Of a stretch of DNA of 64,000 nucleotides, positions 51,350 through 60,303 are shown one piece after another. Under the pieces are notes generated by a model. It made no database searches and was not told the DNA's origin. It saw only the letters and a list, made by a program, of their open reading frames with translations. The position numbers and the translations under genes are program-made. How positions within the stretch are numbered: the stretch's first letter is position 1; every line of letters begins with the position of its first letter. Origin of the DNA: Bradyrhizobium sp. Ai1a-2 (GTDB taxonomy: Bacteria; Pseudomonadota; Alphaproteobacteria; Rhizobiales; Xanthobacteraceae); assembly GCF_000426245.1 (NCBI RefSeq), contig NZ_AUEZ01000001.1, positions 248,001 through 312,000 on the forward strand. Direction: 5' to 3'.

Positions 51350-51844
51350 GAGGCTTCCCCAACATGACCGCGCAGCACAAATAATCGATATGGCCCCGTC
51401 AAATAATCTTGGTCCGCCGACGGCGAGGCGGCCTCAATGCAGACAGCGATACTAACGGAGTTACCGCGTCCTGCAACTAAAGTTAACAATCAAAATATCG
51501 TACAATGTGAGGGTGAAGGTGTCTTTTGCTGGGGACGGCGAGAAAGCACCCGATCTAACAGTTAGTTACATCAAAGTTTCGCGAGACAATCGAACCAGCG
51601 AACCAGCGAAACGGCGCAACGGCGCAACGGCCCTAGCGACATATATTCGCATGCAACTTATATTTAGTATCTTTGATGAATGCAACCAGCGTGGATTTTG
51701 CGGGATCCCGTCTTGTTGTCTTGTCGCCAGCAAGGCTGGGCTTCAGGTATCAAGGCGAACGCACTGGTGGATGCGATCGGCCAATCGGCCCGTGCCGGAG
51801 CATGATCCGGAAAATGGCTGCCGGCTTTCCGAAAAGATCAGGAT
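51350..51844. other. 495-bp intergenic region with short tandem repeats
   Basis: No gene is supported. It contains two adjacent 8-bp tandem duplications, CGAACCAG twice (51591-51606) and ACGGCGCA twice (51611-51626). A partial palindromic element is at the far end. The promoter of the sigma-54 activator should lie near 51360-51450 but is not clear by eye. Confidence 0.5.
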
Positions 51845-51846
51845 CT
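51798..51846. repeat. Partial copy of the GAGCATGATC palindromic element
   Basis: GAGCATGATCCGGAAAATGG is followed by CCGGCTTTCCGAAAAGATCA, giving a GGAAA/TTTCC stem. It is related to the element at 382-457 but the right outer arm is degraded. It ends at the stop codon of the substrate-binding-protein gene and may act as its terminator. Confidence 0.6.
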
Positions 51847-53068
51847 AATTGTTCGGGGCATCCGAAAACGCGGTTTCGATCACATCGCCGATCGGCTGCC
51901 AGGTCTTGCCGTCGAACTGGATCAAGCGCATCTGCCTGATTGGTCGAAAGTTGCTCTCGCTGGTGTTGATCTTGATGCCAGGCAATAGCGCGGAAGATGC
52001 AAAATCCTTCAGGGATGCCGCCTGACGCATCACGTTCTCGCGGGAGAGATCGTCACCACATTGTCTGAGCACCTGCGCAAGCGTCTCAGCCGCGGCGTAG
52101 CCGTAAAGGGCGGCACTGCTGTCCTTGTCTCCGGTCGGGTAATATTTGTCCATGAAGGATTGCCAGTCCCTGATCGCCGGATCGTCCTTCCACGCCGGAT
52201 CGCTCGGATCCTTCAGGAAAGAGGCTGAGATCGCGCCGACGGAGTTCTCCACGCCCGCCGGCTTCAACGCGGTGCCTATTGCGGCAGCCTCATCGTTGAG
52301 AAGGAAGACCGGATGTCATTTGAAATCCGCAGCCAAACGGATCACTTGTGAGGCGGTGGTAGGCACACCTGCAAAAACCAGAATTTCACCGCCCGATCGC
52401 TTCAGGATCGAGACATGCCCGTCGATATGGGCATCCGCAATATCAAAGGCGACGCCGACGATGATCAGGCGCGTCAAGTCGCCGAGCCCGTCCTGGATTC
52501 CCCTATAGAGCTCGCGGCCGAACTGATCGTTCTGCCAAAGAACCACGATTTTGCGCTGCGGATAGAAGGCCTGGATGTAGTTGGCGTAGACGCGACCTTC
52601 GGCGCGGAACGATGGCTGCCAGCCCATCGTCCACGGAAATGTCTTGGGGTCACTCAATTCCTCGGCGCCGGAGGCCACGAACAGCTGGGGAATTTTCCTT
52701 TCGTTCAGATAGCGCCGCACCGCGAGGTTGCCGGGCGTTCCGAATGAGCCGAACATCAACAGGACGTTTTCCCGCTCGACCAATCCGCGCGTGAGATCAA
52801 GTGCGACTGTCGGATCGGAATTGTCATCGCGGGAAATGAAGCGCACCTTGCGGCCGTTGATCCCGCCGCGCTCGTTGATCATGTCGAAATAGGCCGCCTC
52901 AGCCTTTCCGATCGCCGCGAATTCCGCCAACGGCCCGGTATAGGGCATGAGGTTGCCGATCCGGATTTCGCTGTCCGTCGAGGAATCTTCGGAACGTTGC
53001 AGAGACATCGCACTGAGCGATGTCAGTGCGATCGCGAGAACGAGCAGCATCCGGCCTGCTACGTTCAT
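51845..53068 (-). pseudogene. Branched-chain amino-acid-type ABC substrate-binding protein, interrupted by an in-frame TGA
   Basis: The frame encodes a periplasmic binding protein of the Leu/Ile/Val type (Peripla_BP_6). A signal peptide (RMLLVLAIALTSLSAMS) precedes IRIGNLMPYTGPLAEF, YFDMINERGGINGRKVRFISRDD, MFGSFGTPGNLAVRRYL and VVLWQNDQFG. After RLAADFK there is a TGA at 52316-52318. The same frame then continues as HPVFLLNDEAAAIGTALKPAGVENSVGA to a natural end at 51845. A Trp codon (TGG) at that point would restore a normal protein of about 407 residues. No permease or ATPase genes are nearby. ATG 53068 has GGAGG upstream. It may be a true nonsense mutation or a sequencing error. Confidence 0.85.
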
Positions 53069-53320
53069 CTGCAGTGCCTCCATCTATCGACCGTGTTGAG
53101 CTTGACCCGGGTCGAAGGAAGTCATCTGTCGGCGAGGTGAGCCAAAGAGGATTCGATCATCCTAATTGGTGCATTTTGAGGCGCTGATGGTTATCCATTC
53201 GGAATTCCCGTTCGCCTGCTGCTCGCCGGCGAGATGATAAAGCGAGATAGTTCAATATGTTAGCCCATCGATTTAATATGTTAGCGCATCGAAAGGCATC
53301 ATCTCGCCAGGTCAGTTTGC
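53069..53320. other. Intergenic region with spaced direct repeats
   Basis: No gene. It holds the two AATATGTTAGC-type direct repeats (53254-53292) and the leader of the substrate-binding-protein gene. Confidence 0.5.
53254..53292. repeat. Two 18-bp direct repeats, 21-bp period
   Basis: AATATGTTAGCCCATCGA (53254-53271) and AATATGTTAGCGCATCGA (53275-53292) differ at one base. The 21-bp period is two helical turns, as in paired sites of OmpR-type regulators. It is AT-rich against its surroundings. Confidence 0.7.
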
Positions 53321-54826
53321 TCAAGCAGAAGCGCCGCGGGTCGCCGGTTCAAGAACATTGATGTTGTCTTTTGCTCCTGCGACCGTGACACGGGTGCTGA
53401 CGGGACAAGGTCCGCCATCCTGCGGTGGCAGGCTAATGGCCGCGCGCAGCCCCTTCTGCTCATTGATCAATGTGATATCTCCGCCGTGGTGGCGGACTAT
53501 CGTTCGCGCAATAGACAGACCGAGACCGACGCCTCCAGTTTCGCGGTTCCGCGAATTCTCCATCCGAAAGAAAGGCGTGAAAACCTGCTCCTTGGCGCTG
53601 TCGGGGATACCGGGTCCATCATCCGAGACGATGATTTCGATGCCATCTGCTCGCCTCTCCACAGCGACCCGCGCCCGCTCGCCGTAACGGACGGCATTTT
53701 CGACGAGGTTACGGCACGCGCGGCGCAGCGCATCTGGTCGGCAGCTGTAGCTGATCTTCGCCCCCTCGGAAAACGACACATCGTAACCGAGTTCGGCGAG
53801 ATCGTCGCAGAGACTTTCCACAAGCGCTGAGAGGTCCACCGTACGCGTAGCTTCTGCGGTGGCATCCTCGCGGGCGAATGCGAGGGTTGCCTCCGTCATT
53901 GTCTGGATCTCTGAAATTGTGGAGAGCATTTTCTCCCGCACTTCCTGATCGGGTACGAATTCTGCGCGCAAACGAAGCGAGGTCAGGGGCGTGCGCAGAT
54001 CATGGCCGATGGCAGCCAGCATTCTGGTTCGATCGTCGACGAAGCGATGCAAGCGCGCCTGCATGCGGTTGAATGCCTCGGCCGTGCGTCGGATATCGTC
54101 GGGGCCGGTTTCCGGCAGCGGTACGATCTCCTGACCGCGACCAAGGGCTTCGGCCGCTTCGGCGAGACGACGCAATGGCTGCGCGATGCCGCGCGCGGCG
54201 AATACTGCAATGATCGACAGCAATAATGCCGACAGGCCGAGCGTGACGGTGGATTGGGAGGTCCAGAAGCCGTCTTGCGCGGGTTTGGCAAATGCAGTGT
54301 TCAGCCATGCGCCGTCCGCCAGCTGAACGGCCAAACCCATGCCGGTGGCGTCATCGAGATAAAGAAACTTCGCCGGCCGCGACAGCGGCCAAGCTTCGGG
54401 CTTTAGATCGATCCATTGCGAGGAGGTGGCGCTGCTACTGCTGGCAGTATTTCGAGCGAAGTCCAGTTTCACCTCGGGCGCGCTGTGGCCGGGAAAGGAT
54501 ACGCGCGGCAATGGCTGTGCCAGACGCTCCCACGCCTCCTCCCGCCATGCGGGGGCATCCTTCAGACCGCTGGTCGATATCCAATATCTCGCTGAACTGG
54601 TGTTGCTCGCGTTCAGGATATCCGTCTGAAGCGCCGGAGGCGTCGCCTCCAGGACCCGGGCGAGCGAGGCGCACCGGCTGAATATCTCGCCCTTGGCGGC
54701 CTTCCGAATCGCCTGCCCGTGCTCATCCCAGGAAATGAAGAACACGACTGCTTGTGACAACACGAGGGACAGCAGCGTGAAACAGATGAAGCGGGCCGCC
54801 AGGCTGCGCTTCCATAAGCCCATCAT
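53321..54826 (-). CDS. HAMP-domain sensor histidine kinase (EnvZ/QseC-like)
   Basis: A 501-residue membrane kinase. Two membrane helices (RFICFTLLSLVLSQAVVFFI and VTLGLSALLLSIIAVFAA) bracket a 180-residue periplasmic sensor. HAMP (ARGIAQPLRRLAEAAEALGRG) follows. The H-box is A-A-I-G-H-D-L-R-T-P-L-T-S-L; N-box RNLVENAVRY, D-box SDDGPGIP, and GGVGLGLSIARTIVRHHGG are intact. The first 70 residues of a longer frame overlap the regulator gene, so ATG 54826, overlapping its stop (ATGA), is the start. The pair forms a two-component system. Confidence 0.92.
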   Translation of the reverse strand: MMGLWKRSLAARFICFTLLSLVLSQAVVFFISWDEHGQAIRKAAKGEIFSRCASLARVLEATPPALQTDILNASNTSSARYWISTSGLKDAPAWREEAWERLAQPLPRVSFPGHSAPEVKLDFARNTASSSSATSSQWIDLKPEAWPLSRPAKFLYLDDATGMGLAVQLADGAWLNTAFAKPAQDGFWTSQSTVTLGLSALLLSIIAVFAARGIAQPLRRLAEAAEALGRGQEIVPLPETGPDDIRRTAEAFNRMQARLHRFVDDRTRMLAAIGHDLRTPLTSLRLRAEFVPDQEVREKMLSTISEIQTMTEATLAFAREDATAEATRTVDLSALVESLCDDLAELGYDVSFSEGAKISYSCRPDALRRACRNLVENAVRYGERARVAVERRADGIEIIVSDDGPGIPDSAKEQVFTPFFRMENSRNRETGGVGLGLSIARTIVRHHGGDITLINEQKGLRAAISLPPQDGGPCPVSTRVTVAGAKDNINVLEPATRGASA

Positions 54827-55542
54827 GGCCGTTCGACCTCTGCGACGAGGCTGTATCCACCGCCCCAGTGAGTCTTGATCAAGGCTGGTACCTTCGGGTC
54901 GGCCTCGATCTTCTTCCGCAAGCGACTGACCTGATTGTCGATGCTCCGATCGAACGGATCGGCATCTCGGCCGACCGTCAGGTCGAGGAGCTGATTGCGG
55001 CTGAGCACCAGACCGGGATGATCGACAAAGGCGCACAGGAGGCGGAACTCCGCCGTGCTGAGCGGCACAGCAACGCCATCATGTCCCACCAGCTCACGCC
55101 GGCTGACGTCAAAGGTCCACCGATCGAAACGTACGATCTTGGTCGCGAGCCGACCTTTCTGTGGCGGCAGGCTTTGGACTCGGCGAAGCACCGCCTTGAT
55201 ACGGGCGAGGAGTTCGCGCGGATTGAATGGCTTGCACACGTAGTCATCGGCGCCCATTTCGAGGCCGACGATCCGATCGGTCTGCTCCACCATGGCAGTC
55301 AACAGGATGACGGGAAGGTCGGTGGTGCTGCGGAGATGGCGACAGAGGGACAATCCGTCTTCGCCTGGCATCATGATGTCAAGAACCACGAGGTCAAAAG
55401 CACTTCGTTCGAGCAAATGGCGAAGTGCGACAGCACTCTCCGCGAGGCTGATGCGGTAGCCATGCTGCATCAAGTATTTGCCGACCAGATCGCGGATGTC
55501 ACGATGATCATCCACGACGGCGATGTGCGGTGCGCAGTCCAT
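54823..55542 (-). CDS. OmpR-family response regulator
   Basis: A 239-residue regulator. The receiver has VVDDHRDIRDLV, the phospho-acceptor Asp in VVLDIMMPGEDGL, LLTAM and Lys in VCKPFNPRELLARI. The winged-helix output domain shows PLSTAEFRLLCAFVDHPGLVLSRNQLLDL, then DNQVSRLRKKIE and THWGGGYSL. It is co-translated with the HAMP kinase gene. The stimulus is unknown. The substrate-binding-protein gene downstream, on the same strand, is a possible target. Confidence 0.93.
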   Translation of the reverse strand: MDCAPHIAVVDDHRDIRDLVGKYLMQHGYRISLAESAVALRHLLERSAFDLVVLDIMMPGEDGLSLCRHLRSTTDLPVILLTAMVEQTDRIVGLEMGADDYVCKPFNPRELLARIKAVLRRVQSLPPQKGRLATKIVRFDRWTFDVSRRELVGHDGVAVPLSTAEFRLLCAFVDHPGLVLSRNQLLDLTVGRDADPFDRSIDNQVSRLRKKIEADPKVPALIKTHWGGGYSLVAEVERP

Positions 55543-55908
55543 CTAGTTGCTCCGTTCCCCATCATACCGAAGTCCTGCGCCCAACCCATCGGAAAAGTGT
55601 AACAGAATGTATTGGTCGCATAGGATCGACTGAAATCAGATGCGTGCGGCATAGCGTCCCCGACGGCATCGTGGCGTCAGATCACGATCACAAGTGCCGC
55701 CCTGTTCTGAGCTGAAACGTCCCGATGGCGGGTTCCCATCTCCGTTGAGACATTCCAGGCACAAGCAGTTGCAGGAGCCTTGAACCTGTCGCGAACATTG
55801 CGATGCAGTGTTCCTGAGACAGATCGCGACAATTGTCGGTAGCGGTCGGCAAAGTTCTGCGACAACCGGACCCCATCGTGCGCCCGTTCAACGAAGCAGG
55901 AGCGCTAC
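55543..55908. other. 366-bp gap without a supported gene
   Basis: Short open frames in this stretch lack ribosome sites and protein-like composition. It contains the leader of the two-component operon (leftward) and the start of a small rightward frame with AGGAG at 55898. Confidence 0.4.
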
Positions 55909-56220
55909 ATGTGCGATGCGATGGATGCCGTTTCTCGCAGGGCAGTTCCGGAGAACTCGAGTGGCCCATCAGCCGAGGGCGACGAAGATCACGCCAGTTG
56001 GAGGAGGCTATCCCTTTGGAGAGCCGCATTTCGGATAAGCTGCCTGCTTGTCTTCATGTTGCGGAATACGTCCACCTCGGCCGCGCCCCTTGATCTGACC
56101 TATGGCGCAGGTAGCATGGCAGTTTCGCGCCTTGTGACGGAGAGCGACTGTTTGAGGTCCGAGCAGAATCTCAAGTTCGTGTGCGGAGGTGACCGACTTT
56201 ACTTCGGCCCGTTTCGATGA
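55909..56220 (+). CDS. Small hypothetical protein, possibly membrane-anchored
   Basis: A 103-residue frame with AGGAG six bases before ATG. The first 35 residues are polar; then a hydrophobic stretch (LWRAAFRISCLLVFML) is followed by TSAAPLDLTYGAGSMAVSRL and a C-terminal part with two cysteines (SDCLRSEQNLKFVCGG). It could be a signal-anchored small protein with a disulfide. I recognise no family. The support is the ribosome site and frame only. Confidence 0.4.
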   Translation: MCDAMDAVSRRAVPENSSGPSAEGDEDHASWRRLSLWRAAFRISCLLVFMLRNTSTSAAPLDLTYGAGSMAVSRLVTESDCLRSEQNLKFVCGGDRLYFGPFR

Positions 56221-56332
56221 GGCCAAGCGAACGCTTTTGGGCACTCGCGGCCTATCGCTGCCGTGTTTACTGACTATGTTGGTAATACCGAAGGGCGGCT
56301 GAACGTCGATCGCAATCCCGGAAAAGGTTCAC

Positions 56333-57031
56333 ATGAAACCGCATGTTATCTGCCTCATGGCTTCCAGTGTGGACGGTCGGACGTTGTCGAGCCGGTGGCG
56401 GCCCAAGGGCGCAGCCGGTAACCTCTTCGAGCGCGTGCACGACGAACTTGCCGGCGACGCCTGGCTCGTCGGCCGCGTTACCGGCCAGGAATTCGCCAAG
56501 GGCAAGCCATACCCTGCGTCCACGAAAGAGACGTTCCCGCGTACATCCTGGTTCGTCCGACGTGACGCGGGTGTCCCTGGTGTGATCCTCGACGCCCACG
56601 GCAAGATCGCGTGGGGCCGGGCGGACATCGGCGGTGATCCGATTGTGGTTGTCCTATCAGAAACGGTGTCCGATGCACACCTGGCCGGTCTGCGCAGCGA
56701 GGGAGTATCCTATATCTTCGCAGGAAAGTCCCAGATCGACCTGGCGCTCACGCTGGAAATACTCAATCGTGAACTCGGCGTGAAGCGGCTGCTGCTCGAA
56801 GGAGGGGGAGGGACCAACGGTGCCTTTCTCCGCGCGGGCTTGGTTGAGGAGTTGAGCCTGGTTCTCTGTCCGGCCGTTGATGGCGCGAAGGGCGCGCCGA
56901 GCGTGTTCGATTCCGCCCAGGAAGAGGCCGACCAGCGCGCCCCTGTCGAGGCGATGACGCTGGAGAGCAGTCAGCAATTGGAAGGCGGCGCGATGTGGCT
57001 CCGCTACCGGATCCAGAACGCGGATCGCTAA
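56333..57031 (+). CDS. RibD C-terminal-domain / dihydrofolate-reductase-like oxidoreductase
   Basis: A 232-residue protein of the RibD C-terminal reductase fold. It opens HVICLMASSVDGR (the N-x-A-S/S-x-D-G signature) and has AWLVGRVTGQEF. The cofactor-loop-like LLLEGGGGTNGAFLRAGLVEELSLVLCPAVDG follows near residues 150-180. Free-standing members are NADPH-dependent reductases of unclear substrate, separate from riboflavin synthesis. It is followed by the amine oxidase gene after 10 bp, so the two likely form an operon. Confidence 0.88.
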   Translation: MKPHVICLMASSVDGRTLSSRWRPKGAAGNLFERVHDELAGDAWLVGRVTGQEFAKGKPYPASTKETFPRTSWFVRRDAGVPGVILDAHGKIAWGRADIGGDPIVVVLSETVSDAHLAGLRSEGVSYIFAGKSQIDLALTLEILNRELGVKRLLLEGGGGTNGAFLRAGLVEELSLVLCPAVDGAKGAPSVFDSAQEEADQRAPVEAMTLESSQQLEGGAMWLRYRIQNADR

Positions 57032-57041
57032 CGCTCCCAGC

Positions 57042-58328
57042 ATGGACACTCCGCAATCAGATATCATCGTCGTTGGTGCGGGCGCCGCGGGCCTTATGGC
57101 CGCCCGCGAGCTGGGACGCGCGGGCAAGAAGGTGACGATACTGGAAGCGCGCGACCGCTGTGGCGGGCGCATTTATTCGCTTTCGACCGAGGAGTTCGGA
57201 TATCCGGCGGAAGGCGGCGCTGAATTCGTCCACGGCGAGGCACCTGTGACGCACGCATTGTTGCGCGAGGCCGGGCTTTCGCTGGTGCCAGTTCATGGGA
57301 CGCGATGGAATGCGGAGCACGGCGCGTTTTCGCGAGACGAGGCGCCGGATCTCGGTGCTGATCGCCTTGGCCAGGCCCTGGCGGACTTGAAGACCGACGT
57401 CACCGTCGCCGATTTTCTGGAGCGACACTTTGCCGGCCCCGAGCACAGTCGATTGCGGCATTCCATTGTGAGGAGGGTCGAAGGCTATGACGCGGCCGAT
57501 CCGGCCTTGGCGAGCACCTTGGCGCTTCGCGATGAATGGATGAACAGAGAGCCGAGCCCGCAGGCCCGCATCGCCGGAGGCTATGGTGCCTTGATCGCCT
57601 ATCTGGCGGCTGAATGCCGGAGGCAAGCCGCCGTTATTCACCTGAACTCCGCGGTCAGGGCGATCGAAGCGGCTGATGGGCGCGCGTTGGTCCATTGCGC
57701 CAACGGCGAAAAGTACGCCGGCGACAGGGTCATTCTCACGGTACCTCTTCCTGTTCTGCAGGAGATTGTGCTTCCGCATGCGGTAGGTGAGAAGTTTGCA
57801 GCCGCGGCGAACATCGGCTTCGGCAGTGTCATAAAGATCCTGCTTCGTTTCAAGACGCAGTGGTGGACAAGCGGCAAGGGGAGGAACCTGGCCGACCTGT
57901 TATTTCTGCTATCCGACCAGACGGTTCCGGTCTGGTGGACGCAGTGTTCGACTGAGCGTCCCGTGCTGACCGGCTGGGTCGCTGGTCCGAACACGACAGG
58001 CTTGGCTCACCTCGACGAAAACAAACTGATCGAAACAGGGCTCGCCTCGCTTGCCGATATGTTCGGACTTTCTCCCAAGAACCTGACGCTGGACCTCGTC
58101 GCGGCGAGAGCAATCAACTGGGGGCACGATCCGTTTGCGCGCGGAGCATATTCATACGCCACGCCCCGAACGCGCGAGGCGCAGTCGGTGCTCACGAGCT
58201 CAGATGGCGCTGCGGTGCTCCTCTCCGGCGAGGCGCTCTATCGCGGACGGGACATGGGCACTGTGGAGGCGGCGCTGGCCAGCGGCCTGGAGACGGCGCG
58301 GACCATCATCGCCGCTGATCAGATCTGA
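57042..58328 (+). CDS. FAD-dependent amine oxidase
   Basis: A 428-residue flavoprotein of the monoamine oxidase type. The Rossmann G-x-G-x-x-G (V-G-A-G-A-A-G) is followed by TILEARDRCGGRIYS (GG doublet) and YPAEGGAEFVHGEAP. The C-terminal FAD loop reads LLSGEALYRGRDMGTVEAALASG; the usual aromatic-cage part is in INWGHDPFARGAYSYATP. It would oxidise an amine with oxygen or another acceptor; there is no export signal, so it is cytosolic. It converges on the sorbosone dehydrogenase-like gene after 7 bp. Confidence 0.92.
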   Translation: MDTPQSDIIVVGAGAAGLMAARELGRAGKKVTILEARDRCGGRIYSLSTEEFGYPAEGGAEFVHGEAPVTHALLREAGLSLVPVHGTRWNAEHGAFSRDEAPDLGADRLGQALADLKTDVTVADFLERHFAGPEHSRLRHSIVRRVEGYDAADPALASTLALRDEWMNREPSPQARIAGGYGALIAYLAAECRRQAAVIHLNSAVRAIEAADGRALVHCANGEKYAGDRVILTVPLPVLQEIVLPHAVGEKFAAAANIGFGSVIKILLRFKTQWWTSGKGRNLADLLFLLSDQTVPVWWTQCSTERPVLTGWVAGPNTTGLAHLDENKLIETGLASLADMFGLSPKNLTLDLVAARAINWGHDPFARGAYSYATPRTREAQSVLTSSDGAAVLLSGEALYRGRDMGTVEAALASGLETARTIIAADQI

Positions 58329-58335
58329 TGCCGCG

Positions 58336-59637
58336 TCACTCGCCCGTCACGCGCCAGATCACATCACCAACATCGTCCGCCACCAAAACAGAACCGTCGG
58401 GGCCGAGCGTGACTCCGACCGGTCGTCCGTAGGATTCCCGCTCATCCGGTGCAAGGAAACCGCTCAAGATGTCCCGCGGCGGGCCGGACGGGCGCCCGTT
58501 CTCGAAGGGCACGAACACGACCTTGTAGCCGCTCAGCGTGCTGCGATTCCACGAGCCATGTTGGCCGATTGCCATGCCATCGGGAAAGCCCGGAAGCGTG
58601 CCGGCCGGCAACCAGCATAGACCCAGCGATGCCGTGTGCCCGCCAAGCGCGTAGTCCGGCGTGATGGCCGTTGCCACCAACGCCGGATCCTGCGGGACAC
58701 GATCGTCAACCGTCTGCCCCCAATAGCAATAAGGCCAGCCGTAGAAACCGCCGTCGCGGACCGAGGTCAGATAATCGGGAGGCGTCTCGTCGCCGATCCC
58801 ATCGCGCTCATTGACGACCGTCCACAGTGCGCCGGTCTTCGGCTCCCATGCGAGGCCCACGGGGTTGCGCAGGCCGCTCGCAAAGATGCGGCTGTTGCCG
58901 CTCGCAAGATCGAGCTCATAGACGCAGGCGCGCCCTCGCTCGACCTCCATGCCGTTCTCGGCGATGTTGCTGAGCGAGCCGACCCCGACATAGAGCTTCT
59001 TGCCGTCGGGGCTCGCCAGCAGGCTTCGCGTCCAATGCCCGGCAGGCTTGAACTCGACAAGTTTGCGCCCCTCGGCGGTGATGCGGCTCGCGTCCGTCGC
59101 ATAGGGAAACGCCACGACGCCGTCGGTGTTGCCGACATAGAACATGTTGCCTACCAGCGCCATGCCGAATGGCTGGTTCAGCCTCTCCATGAATGTCTCT
59201 CGTATTTCTGCGACGCCATCGCCGTCACGATCGCGCAACAGCGTAATACGGTTCGCGCTGACGCCAAGTGCATTGGCTCGTCTCATCGTCGCCTGCATCG
59301 CATAATGGAATACGCTCCTGGGAGGGCCCGCCACCTGCGTCGCCTCGGCAATGAGCACGTCGCCATTCGGCAGCACGTCGATCCAGCGCGGATGGTCCAG
59401 GCCGGCCGCAAATGCGTTGACCTTCAGCCCCCGTCCCGCCACCGGCTTTTGCCCGCCGGTCCAGCCCCTGGCCGTCGGCATCTTGAGCGTCGGGATCGCG
59501 CCTTGAGACTTGGCTGACGGAATCTGCGGATCATTGCCCCATGCCGGCTTGGGCGCCACCCCTTGCGACCGACGCCACAAAAGCGCAGCAGCGCCGACCA
59601 GCGCGACGAAGCGCGCAAAGAAGCTGGAAAAATTCAT
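58336..59637 (-). CDS. PQQ-dependent sugar (sorbosone) dehydrogenase-like protein
   Basis: A 433-residue beta-propeller of the glucose/sorbosone dehydrogenase family. A hydrophobic start (FSSFFARFVALVGAAALLW) probably exports or anchors it. Then GLDHPRWIDVLPNGDVLIAEA, GDGVAEIRETFMERLNQPFGMALVGN, the metal/PQQ-region SGLRNPVGLAWEP, VNERDGIGDETPPDYL and GLCWLPAGTLPGFPDGMAIGQHGSWNRS appear in family order. It ends SVLVADDVGDVIWRV. PQQ dependence is known for relatives, not shown here. It stands alone on this strand. Confidence 0.88.
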   Translation of the reverse strand: MNFSSFFARFVALVGAAALLWRRSQGVAPKPAWGNDPQIPSAKSQGAIPTLKMPTARGWTGGQKPVAGRGLKVNAFAAGLDHPRWIDVLPNGDVLIAEATQVAGPPRSVFHYAMQATMRRANALGVSANRITLLRDRDGDGVAEIRETFMERLNQPFGMALVGNMFYVGNTDGVVAFPYATDASRITAEGRKLVEFKPAGHWTRSLLASPDGKKLYVGVGSLSNIAENGMEVERGRACVYELDLASGNSRIFASGLRNPVGLAWEPKTGALWTVVNERDGIGDETPPDYLTSVRDGGFYGWPYCYWGQTVDDRVPQDPALVATAITPDYALGGHTASLGLCWLPAGTLPGFPDGMAIGQHGSWNRSTLSGYKVVFVPFENGRPSGPPRDILSGFLAPDERESYGRPVGVTLGPDGSVLVADDVGDVIWRVTGE

Positions 59638-59733
59638 CGAGATTCCCTGTTGTTGCCATGGCCTGAACAGCAGCGCGAAAGCGGACCTCGCCGGAGGTCT
59701 GTGTCGGGCGAAGTGCAGACGTCGTGGTCCATC

Positions 59734-60303
59734 CTAGTCGGGGCCGGAGCTTCCACTATCCTGCATCCGCGCGCGCCATGCACGCGCCTTTTCGGTGGTA
59801 TCTTCGACGAACGTATTTTTTCCGGTCCGGTAGGCTGCTATGTCGTCTATCGACGAGGTGGCGAGGGCGCGCTTGATGTTGGCGTAGGCTTGCGCGGCTT
59901 CAGGATGCGCGCGCAGATAATCGCGGAAGACCAGAAGCGTTTCCCAGCGCGGATGAGACGGCTCCATCAAGTGCACATGGTGAGTCCACGGCCCAGGCGG
60001 GCCCTTTCGGAAGAACAATTCACCGGGAAGCCAAGATGCGTAGTCTGGTATGTAAATATACCCCAGCTCTTTGATAGGCTCGATGCATCGTTCCTTCGCC
60101 TCTTCAAGGCTCGGCACGCCAACCAGCAGGTCGATAATGGGCTTTGAGGGGAGACCAGGAACCGCTGTGCTGCCCATATGCTCAATGGCCAAAACGAATG
60201 AGCCAAGAGCCTTTCTAATCCTGTTTCTTTCTTGCTCGAACAACGTAGGCCAGTTCGGATCATAGTCGGCGACAACAATCGAACCGGCTCCATATTTCTC
60301 CAT
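59734..60303 (-). CDS. GrpB family protein (nucleotidyltransferase-like fold)
   Basis: A 189-residue cytosolic protein of the GrpB/UPF0157 family. It opens IVVADYDPNWPTLFEQERNRIRKAL and has IEHMGSTAVPGLPSKPIIDLLVGV, the nucleotidyltransferase-like metal site. HHVHLMEPSHPRWETLLVFRDYLRAHPEAAQAYANIKRAL follows, the most conserved stretch. Family function is poorly known, though some members are linked to dephospho-CoA kinase. The gene lies at the edge of the decayed island. Confidence 0.92.
   Translation of the reverse strand: MEKYGAGSIVVADYDPNWPTLFEQERNRIRKALGSFVLAIEHMGSTAVPGLPSKPIIDLLVGVPSLEEAKERCIEPIKELGYIYIPDYASWLPGELFFRKGPPGPWTHHVHLMEPSHPRWETLLVFRDYLRAHPEAAQAYANIKRALATSSIDDIAAYRTGKNTFVEDTTEKARAWRARMQDSGSSGPD

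Noticed and set aside
54880..54895. TTGATCAAGG inside the OmpR-type gene as a FixK box
   Set aside because: TTGA and TCAA overlap with no spacer and lie within a coding region.
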